DNA from: an uncultured Desulfovibrio sp.
GTDB lineage: Bacteria > Desulfobacterota > Desulfovibrionia > Desulfovibrionales > Desulfovibrionaceae
Assembly (NCBI GenBank): GCA_900546145.1
Contig: URBN01000019.1
Span: forward strand, 1 to 38,231
Direction of reading: 5' to 3'
Length of the DNA: 38,231 nucleotides
Below the pieces are notes generated by a model. That model was given only the letters and a program-made list of their open reading frames with translations. It was not told the DNA's origin and ran no database searches. The translations under genes and the position numbers were made by a program. Positions 33,352-38,231 of this stretch are shown piece by piece (within the stretch, counting starts at the first letter, position 1; every line of letters begins with the position of its first letter).

Positions 33352-34250
33352 TCCTGCACCTCCACACCGTTGATATCATACCCTTCGCCGTCCACGACGA
33401 ATTCGTAGCTGTCGTCCTTCCCGGCCAGAGGGAGTGCCGCAGAGGCGGAAAAACGGGCCGTCCTCACTACGTCCTGTCCGGTGCCGTCCACCACCGCCAT
33501 TTCCGCGGATTCGCAGTGACGGAGAAACGCGGGCGATGGCGGAATTTCGAGAACCGTACGGGGTCCCGCCATGGAGAGCCGCGTGTTGAGTCCGAGGCTC
33601 AGGCAGAGCATCTGAAGCCGGACAGCCAGTTCAGGGGATGAGAGGGCAAGCCGCACGAGGCCGTTTTTTCTGTCCCGCTCACCCTTCCGGTCGGCGATGC
33701 GGGCCAGAAAGAGAAGCCGGCTTTCCCTGCTTCTTCCGAAAAGGCCGCCGCGTGTGCGCGAAGACGTTGTTCCGCCGCCACGCGGAAGGAATTCCGCGCC
33801 GGCAGGCTGCCTCCGGCTGAGGCGGGCGTGCCCCGCGTAGCCGCAGCGTTTTTCCGGAGGCAGAACGAGATCCAGCACCCTTCCTTCGGTGAAGGAAAGA
33901 TGTGCCCAGCCGTCAGTGTCCCGGTGACGGTTCAGGAAGAGCAGGGGAAGAAAGCCATCGGCTGACGAGGAGAAGACGCCCACTCCTCTTTCTCTCAGAT
34001 CAATCTGCTCGGTGGCCCCGGAGGCACGGCTGCCGAGCCGTTTTTTCAAAAGCCGGAACAGAGCCGCGGCCGGAAGGACGAAGGGCGTACGAGCGCCCAG
34101 AATGGGGATGAGAAACGTGCCCGTTGACCATCCTGCGAGTCCGGTGACACCGCAGCGCAGGGGATAAGACCACGCACCTTCTCCGTTTTTCTGCGTGGAA
34201 CTCACCGGGGCAGTCTGCTTCGTCATGCTGGAGCCTGTGGAAAATTTCAT
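33348..34250 (-). CDS. Free-standing intein-like (Hint + LAGLIDADG) protein, catalytic residues lost (short copy)
   Basis: A 300-residue paralogue of the next gene. Shared points are GLAGWSTGTFLI (37-48, Trp at the intein Cys1 position), ALFRLL, the GFLPLLFL block, LSFTEGRVLDLVL, a LAGLIDADG-like helix FLARIADRKG (181-190, Lys at the catalytic Asp), and VRLALSSPELAVRLQMLCLS after it. The C-terminus SYEFVVDGEG then YDINGVEVQE parallels the intein ending, with Gln-Glu for His-Asn. It lacks the first LAGLIDADG helix, and its middle is Arg/Gly-rich. GGAGG lies 10 bases before the ATG. Translation is coupled to the longer copy through ATGA. No extein-like host gene is present on either side. Confidence 0.65.
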   Translation of the reverse strand: MKFSTGSSMTKQTAPVSSTQKNGEGAWSYPLRCGVTGLAGWSTGTFLIPILGARTPFVLPAAALFRLLKKRLGSRASGATEQIDLRERGVGVFSSSADGFLPLLFLNRHRDTDGWAHLSFTEGRVLDLVLPPEKRCGYAGHARLSRRQPAGAEFLPRGGGTTSSRTRGGLFGRSRESRLLFLARIADRKGERDRKNGLVRLALSSPELAVRLQMLCLSLGLNTRLSMAGPRTVLEIPPSPAFLRHCESAEMAVVDGTGQDVVRTARFSASAALPLAGKDDSYEFVVDGEGYDINGVEVQE

Positions 34251-35112
34251 GCGGCTGAACCTCCGGCCCTGTTTTCATTAAAGAAGACGAGGGGCCTTTT
34301 TGAGGTGAAGGCGTAAACCGTCATCGGCGGCCTGCCAGAGAAGAGCCGGGGCAGGGAGATCCCCGGCAGCCATTTTAATAAAATCGTTCTCATAATAGAA
34401 CGTTTTACAAATTGGTAAAAAAGCGTTCCCCCAGAGTGGGGAGATATATCTTCAAAGGAGCCGGATCCCTGGAACAGGAGAAAAATGGCAGCGGAAAAGT
34501 TCCGTCTGCGCTTCCCGCGGTGAAAGCGCGGACTACATACTAATCACACAAAAATCCGTCAATATATTTTTTAAAAAAATTTCATAAAAAAACAGGGATC
34601 CGGGAGGATCCGGGGACTATGGCTCCCGGATATCATTGCAACATGAACAGGAAAGATGCAATAAATTGATAAATAACAATGAAAAATATTTTTTTATATA
34701 CTATTAAATGAATTTTATATGTGTATACCACACTATTGCATGAATTATTTCTTTTATACATTGCCGGCGGTCCGGCGAAAAACGCCGATTCTGCCGCCGC
34801 CGCGCCGCCGGACTGCTGGTCCTTCTCTCCGGGAAGAAAGCGCGCCGCGGGCTCCGGATCCGGAAAGGCTTTCTGCCAGCGCCTGCCAGTACGCCTCACT
34901 CCGGGGCTGTGGCCGGTGCCGGATAAAACGTGTATGGTGGCGCACGCCTGCAGGAACCGGCCGCGTTCCGGCCATCCCGGTCCGCGAAACTGAGAGAATC
35001 AGGCAAAATTCAGCAAGGATAAGGGCTTTTTTCGCCCGGACGGGCGGGGTAGTTTCCCACAAGCCGCTCATGATGGCCTCTGGCCTGGGCGGGAGATCAG
35101 GAGGCATGCGAT
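34251..35112. other. 862-base intergenic stretch, AT-rich half then GC-rich half
   Basis: 34380-34760 is AT-rich with long A/T runs (promoter-like, possibly bent DNA). 34760-35110 is very GC-rich, and I see no convincing gene there on either strand. Details: a 12-codon frame with AGGAG before its ATG (34485-34523) could be a leader peptide. A 9-bp hairpin (34598-34606 with 34623-34631) is built on two copies of ggatccggg. The strong AGGAGG at 35098-35103 belongs to the next gene. Confidence 0.5.
34385..34402. promoter_or_regulatory. Palindrome upstream of the intein-like operon
   Basis: cgttct-cataat-agaacg is a perfect 6-6-6 inverted repeat, 135 bases before the first intein-like gene, in a sharply AT-rich stretch. 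It is a candidate operator for that operon. There is no known match. Confidence 0.45.
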
Positions 35113-35868
35113 ATGGACAGAATTCAGATGACGAAGAATAACATGGAAAAATTTTTCGGAAAGGGAGCCGCTCCCCTCGAAAAGACGGATCCTGAGTTCG
35201 CGGCTATCCGCGACAGGCTCATCTACGGGCAGATTGCCTCCCGCGGCACGCTCGGCGACAGTCTTCGCATGCTGGTGACCCTGGTATCGCTGACGGCCGG
35301 CCAGAATCTTGATGGATTCAAGGAACAGGTGAAAGCCGCCCTGAGAGCCGGGCTCACGCCCATCGAGGTCCGCGAGGCTCTGTACCACTGCGCTCCCTAT
35401 ACCGGCCTTCCCCGCGCCGAATCCGCCGTCCGCCTTGCGGATCAGGTTTTCCGCGCCTCGGGCGTGGATCTTCCTCTCCCCGATGCCGCCACCGTGACCG
35501 AGGAGACCCGTTTTAAGGATGGTCTCGCCGCCCAGAAGGCCATTTTCGGGGACTCCATTGACGAGATGCACAAAAACTGCGCGCCGGGACAGCGGGATAT
35601 CATGGTGGACTATCTTTCTTCCTACTGCTTCGGCGACTTCTACACGCGCCGCCACCTCGATCTGAAGACCAGGGAGCTTCTCACCTTCTCCATCATCGCC
35701 ACCCTCGGCGGCTGTGAGCCCCAGCTCAGGGCGCACACCCAGGGCTGCGCCAATATGGGCCTCACCAAACAGAATCTCGTGGACGCCATCGCCTGCCTTG
35801 TGCCTCTCATCGGATTTCCCCGGTCCCTGAACGCGCTCGGCTGTGTTAACGCCGTACTCGCTGACTAA
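35113..35868 (+). CDS. Double carboxymuconolactone decarboxylase-family protein
   Basis: A 251-residue protein with two copies of the CMD/AhpD-like helical domain. The first (about 45-115) has LVTLVSLTAGQN, then TPIEVREALYHCAPYTGLPR. The second (about 165-245) has RELLTFSIIATLGGCEPQLR, then AHTQGCANMGLTKQNLVDAI. The second carries the Glu and His of the family active site (GGCEPQLRAH) but no CxxC pair of AhpD, so peroxidase activity is unlikely. AGGAGG lies 9 bases before the ATG. It is 49 bases ahead of larB in the same direction. The substrate is unknown; many such proteins are lactone or quinone-type enzymes or unassigned. Confidence 0.87.
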   Translation: MDRIQMTKNNMEKFFGKGAAPLEKTDPEFAAIRDRLIYGQIASRGTLGDSLRMLVTLVSLTAGQNLDGFKEQVKAALRAGLTPIEVREALYHCAPYTGLPRAESAVRLADQVFRASGVDLPLPDAATVTEETRFKDGLAAQKAIFGDSIDEMHKNCAPGQRDIMVDYLSSYCFGDFYTRRHLDLKTRELLTFSIIATLGGCEPQLRAHTQGCANMGLTKQNLVDAIACLVPLIGFPRSLNALGCVNAVLAD

Positions 35869-35917
35869 AAAAATTTTCCGTCCCGGCCTCCGTCCGGGAC
35901 GGAAAGCAGATTTCACC

Positions 35918-36607
35918 ATGGCAGCACGTTCCGATACTTTCGTCGATTCCCACGTTCTCTTTGACTTCGGCCGTTCGTCCCGCATCGGCCTTCCCGAGGC
36001 CGTTTTCTGCGAAGGGAAGCCTTTCTCTTCTCTCAAAGCCCTGCTTTCCCGCTTCGGCCGCGGATCCGGTCATCCCATTCTTTTCACGAGGCTTTCCCCT
36101 GACGTCTTCGGGAGCATGCCAGAGGAAATAAAGGCGACCTATGACTACGATCCTCTGTCCCGCACGGCTTTCGGGGATACCATGCCGGAGAGAAAGCGCG
36201 GCAGCGTGGCCATTGTTTCGGCCGGCACGGCTGACGGCTTCGTTACCTTTGAGGCTGCCCGCACGCTGACCTATCTCGGCGTGCATAACGAGGTCTTTGA
36301 GGATTGCGGAGTGGCCGGCCTCTGGCGCCTCACGGAGAAGCTTCCCGCCATCAACGCCTGTGACTGCGTCATCGTGGTGGCCGGGCTGGACGCGGCGCTC
36401 CTCAGCGTGGTCGGGGGCCTCATCTCAAAACCGCTTTTCGGAGTGCCCACGTCTGTGGGCTACGGCGCCGCGGAAGGCGGAAAAGCCGCGCTCGCCAGCA
36501 TGCTCGCGAGCTGCGCTCCGGGCGCCTGCGTGCTCAACATCGATAACGGCTACGGCGCCGCCTGCGCCGCGGCAAGGGTGATACATGCCATTGAACACAA
36601 CAACTGA
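35918..36607 (+). CDS. larB: Nickel-pincer cofactor biosynthesis protein LarB
   Basis: A 229-residue protein from ATG 35918; the frame opens 25 codons earlier, overlapping the upstream gene. The N-terminal region has FDFGRSSRIGLPEAVFCEGK. The AIR-carboxylase-like C-terminal domain has VAIVSAGTADGFVTFEAART, then VVAGLDAALLSVVGGLI, then GVPTSVGYGAAEGGKAALAS and NIDNGYGAACAAARV. LarB carboxylates and hydrolyses nicotinic acid adenine dinucleotide, the first step to the nickel-pincer cofactor of LarA-type racemases. It overlaps larC by 23 bases. larE and larA are not in the window. Confidence 0.92.
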   Translation: MAARSDTFVDSHVLFDFGRSSRIGLPEAVFCEGKPFSSLKALLSRFGRGSGHPILFTRLSPDVFGSMPEEIKATYDYDPLSRTAFGDTMPERKRGSVAIVSAGTADGFVTFEAARTLTYLGVHNEVFEDCGVAGLWRLTEKLPAINACDCVIVVAGLDAALLSVVGGLISKPLFGVPTSVGYGAAEGGKAALASMLASCAPGACVLNIDNGYGAACAAARVIHAIEHNN

Positions 36608-37346
36608 TGCTCTCAAAACGGGTACCGTCCTCACGGTGCGCGCGTATTCCGGCATAGCCGGAGATATGATTCTCTCCGGTCTCATCCGGATGACCGGCAC
36701 AGACGGGGAAGGTCTGCAGAAACGTCTCGCCGCCATTATGCCCGAACTTTCGGGCAGCGCGGTTCTGGAGTCCGCCTCTGTGCAGCATATCGCGGGCTGG
36801 CGCCTCAGGGTCAGCCTGCCGCACCAGCACGGGCACCGTACGCTTTCCGACTGTGAGAAGATCATAGCCTCTGCCGGCATGGACGCGGGCGCAAAGGAGA
36901 CGGCGCTGGCCGCTTTCCGCCTTGTCGCCGAAGCAGAGGGCAGGGTGCACGGCGTGAAGCCTGAAGAAGTCCATTTCCATGAAGTCGGCGCCCTCGACAG
37001 CATCCTCGATATCTGTCTCGCCTCCCAGCTTTTCCACGAACTCAATCCCGGCCGCTTTGTCGTAAGTCCCCTGCCTGTCTGCGACGGCAGCATCGCCTGC
37101 GCCCACGGGGTCATCCCCTGTCCCGCTCCGGCTGTCGCCGAGCTCCTTGAGGGCGTACCTGTGCGTCCGTTTGCCGGAGAGGGGGAAACGGTGACACCTA
37201 CCGGACTTGCCCTTCTCAGGGCCATGGGAGCGGAATTCGGGCCGTGGCCGGCCATGCGGATTGTGCGCATGGCCCGCGTCTACGGAAACACGGTCTTTCC
37301 CGATGCGCCCAATGGCGCGCTCTTTGCCTTTGGTGCCGCGTCGTAA
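36585..37346 (+). CDS. larC: LarC N-terminal domain protein (nickel insertion), no C-terminal domain
   Basis: A 253-residue protein with LarC1 features. YSGIAGDMILSGLI comes near the start, then a short His stretch (HQHGH, where longer His runs are common), HGVKPEEVHFHEVGALDSIL, SPLPVCDGSIACAHGVIPCP, and ETVTPTGLALL. LarC inserts nickel into the pincer cofactor in a CTP-dependent step, and full LarC has a second domain (LarC2), sometimes joined by ribosomal frameshifting. Here the gene ends GALFAFGAAS, and no LarC2-like sequence follows in any frame, so this is LarC1 alone. It overlaps larB. Confidence 0.88.
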   Translation: MPLNTTTDALKTGTVLTVRAYSGIAGDMILSGLIRMTGTDGEGLQKRLAAIMPELSGSAVLESASVQHIAGWRLRVSLPHQHGHRTLSDCEKIIASAGMDAGAKETALAAFRLVAEAEGRVHGVKPEEVHFHEVGALDSILDICLASQLFHELNPGRFVVSPLPVCDGSIACAHGVIPCPAPAVAELLEGVPVRPFAGEGETVTPTGLALLRAMGAEFGPWPAMRIVRMARVYGNTVFPDAPNGALFAFGAAS

Positions 37347-37529
37347 AAAAGAGCAGTTATTTCCCATTCCGGCTGCGCTGCGTCCGGAGAGCTTCACCCG
37401 GTCATTTATGCCGGGAGTCTCTCTTTTTTCCGCTTTCTGCGGCAGTCTGTCCTTTCCCATCAGCAGGATACGGACGGCCGCGGCGCGGCCGGTATCTGAA
37501 CGCGGAAGTTTCTTTCGCAGGAGAAAACC

Positions 37530-38135
37530 ATGAAAAATCTGTTTGCGTACAACGGCGGCCTTTCCAGACGTTCTTTTCTGGCGGCTTCCGCCGCCGGCCT
37601 CTGTGCCCTGTCCCTCTCTCCCCTGGATGCCATGGCCGCTGACGCCGGCAGCTGGGGCAAAATCCTTGTGCTCTATTATTCCCGTAGCGGCAATACCAAA
37701 GCCGTGGCCGAGGAAATCCACGCTAAAGTGGGCGGCGATATCTTCCAGCTGAAGACCGCCAAACCCTATCCCGAAGGCTATGACGATGTCGTGGAAATCG
37801 CCAAGAAGGAAAAGGCTTCCAACGCCCGTCCTGCCTATGCCGAACCCGTCCCGGATCTGAATTCCTTCAATACCGTCTTTATTGGCTATCCCTGCTGGTG
37901 GGGCACCATGCCCATGGTGTTCTTCACTCTCCTTGAGAAGTATCGCCTTGCGGGAAAGACCATTGTGCCCTTCACCACGCACGGCGGCAGCGGCTTCGGC
38001 GACAGCCTCAGGGATTTGAAGAGGCTCTGCCCGAAGGCGAAGATTCTCCAGGGCCTCGAAGTACGCGGCACGGCTGCCCACAGCTCTGAGGATCGTGTCA
38101 GCTCCTGGCTGAAGAAACAGGGCTTCGTGCTCTAA
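37530..38135 (+). CDS. Tat-exported flavodoxin-family protein
   Basis: A 201-residue protein. The twin-arginine signal is SRRSFLAASAAG (12-23), with a hydrophobic stretch and a probable cut after AMA at about 36. The flavodoxin domain has ILVLYYSRSGNTKAVAEEIH for the FMN phosphate site, then FIGYPCWWGTMPMVFFTLLE and PFTTHGGSGFGDSLRD. Tat export implies the protein folds around FMN in the cytoplasm and works in the periplasm as an electron carrier or quinone reductase. AGGAG precedes the ATG. The 183-base gap after larC holds no gene. Flavodoxins of this exported type occur often in gut anaerobes. Confidence 0.92.
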   Translation: MKNLFAYNGGLSRRSFLAASAAGLCALSLSPLDAMAADAGSWGKILVLYYSRSGNTKAVAEEIHAKVGGDIFQLKTAKPYPEGYDDVVEIAKKEKASNARPAYAEPVPDLNSFNTVFIGYPCWWGTMPMVFFTLLEKYRLAGKTIVPFTTHGGSGFGDSLRDLKRLCPKAKILQGLEVRGTAAHSSEDRVSSWLKKQGFVL

Positions 38136-38186
38136 ATTCTCTTCCCCGGTTTTCCCCCCGGCCTCAGGCCGGATAATCTGAACAGA

Positions 38187-38218
38187 ACGCCATTCCGGAC
38201 CGAAATCCGGAGTGGCGT
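38187..38218 (+). terminator. Terminator after the flavodoxin gene
   Basis: A 13-bp stem (38187-38199 with 38206-38218, one G-T pair) with a 6-base loop and a short T-rich tail. A second smaller palindrome (38158-38164 with 38166-38172) lies before it. Confidence 0.8.
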
Positions 38219-38231
38219 TTCCCGTTTGCAG

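Noticed and set aside
34719..35141. Open frames on both strands in the GC-rich half of the intergenic stretch before the CMD gene
   Set aside because: Arg/Pro/Ser-rich with no ribosome site, no family pattern, and overlapping each other. They look like chance frames in GC-rich DNA.
37244..37642. Alternative frame continuing past the larC stop through an A6 run, as a possible frameshifted LarC2
   Set aside because: The translated sequence is Arg/Ser/Phe-rich and lacks any LarC2-like feature. It continues into the flavodoxin gene in the wrong frame, so openness is by chance.
1..38231. CRISPR array, rRNA, tRNA or insertion sequence
   Set aside because: No regular repeat-spacer pattern, no cloverleaf or rRNA sequence, and no transposase frame or terminal repeats were found by eye.

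Overview
The window is high-GC bacterial DNA, probably from a host-associated Desulfovibrionaceae (Bilophila/Mailhella/Desulfovibrio-like). That assignment is inference. It rests on the style of the tail genes, the aryl-sulfate and thioredoxin genes, the larB/larC genes and the periplasmic flavodoxin. No rRNA or tRNA gene was seen that would fix it.

Layout. (1) 1-8231: the right part of a tailed-prophage structural operon on the plus strand. It holds a partial tail gene, a DUF4815-like 1059-aa protein, a gp10-C-type fibre protein, three tandem paralogous fibre-tip proteins, a Cys-rich small protein, a DUF4376-like protein and a small terminal phage gene, followed by a hairpin terminator. (2) 8331-9678: an AT-rich minus-strand cassette of overlapping or closely spaced small genes around a dCTP-deaminase/dUTPase-fold protein. 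One gene is broken at an A9 run. (3) 9797-12481: a 3'-truncated cyclophilin-like gene and an exported alpha/beta hydrolase, divergent from a LysR regulator. (4) 12929-20238: a minus-strand locus of Crp/Fnr regulator, thioredoxin reductase, thioredoxin, a signal-less 626-aa aryl-sulfate sulfotransferase, an anion transporter split by a frameshift, and a second, exported aryl-sulfate sulfotransferase. (5) 20518-27470: a large Eco57I-like adenine methyltransferase convergent with a PLD-nuclease/SF2-helicase/DUF3427 protein, a likely defence pair. (6) 27767-30723: an MFS exporter flanked by two similar palindromes, then der. (7) 31135-34250: an AraC regulator convergent with two translationally coupled proteins that look like inteins whose catalytic residues are gone. 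(8) 35113-38135: a double carboxymuconolactone-decarboxylase-family protein, larB, a larC gene with only its N-terminal domain, and a Tat-exported flavodoxin.

How the parts may work together. Region 4 reads as one physiological unit. An oxyanion or sulfated-organic transporter and two PAPS-independent sulfotransferases, one apparently cytosolic and one periplasmic, sit behind a thioredoxin pair and a Crp/Fnr regulator. This would suit handling of aryl sulfates by an anaerobe in the gut. Region 5 could be a restriction-like defence, with modification and nuclease/helicase on separate genes. Region 7 is the least explained part. Two paralogues keep the intein/LAGLIDADG architecture, but the splicing and nuclease residues are replaced in both, and their reading frames are intact and overlapping.
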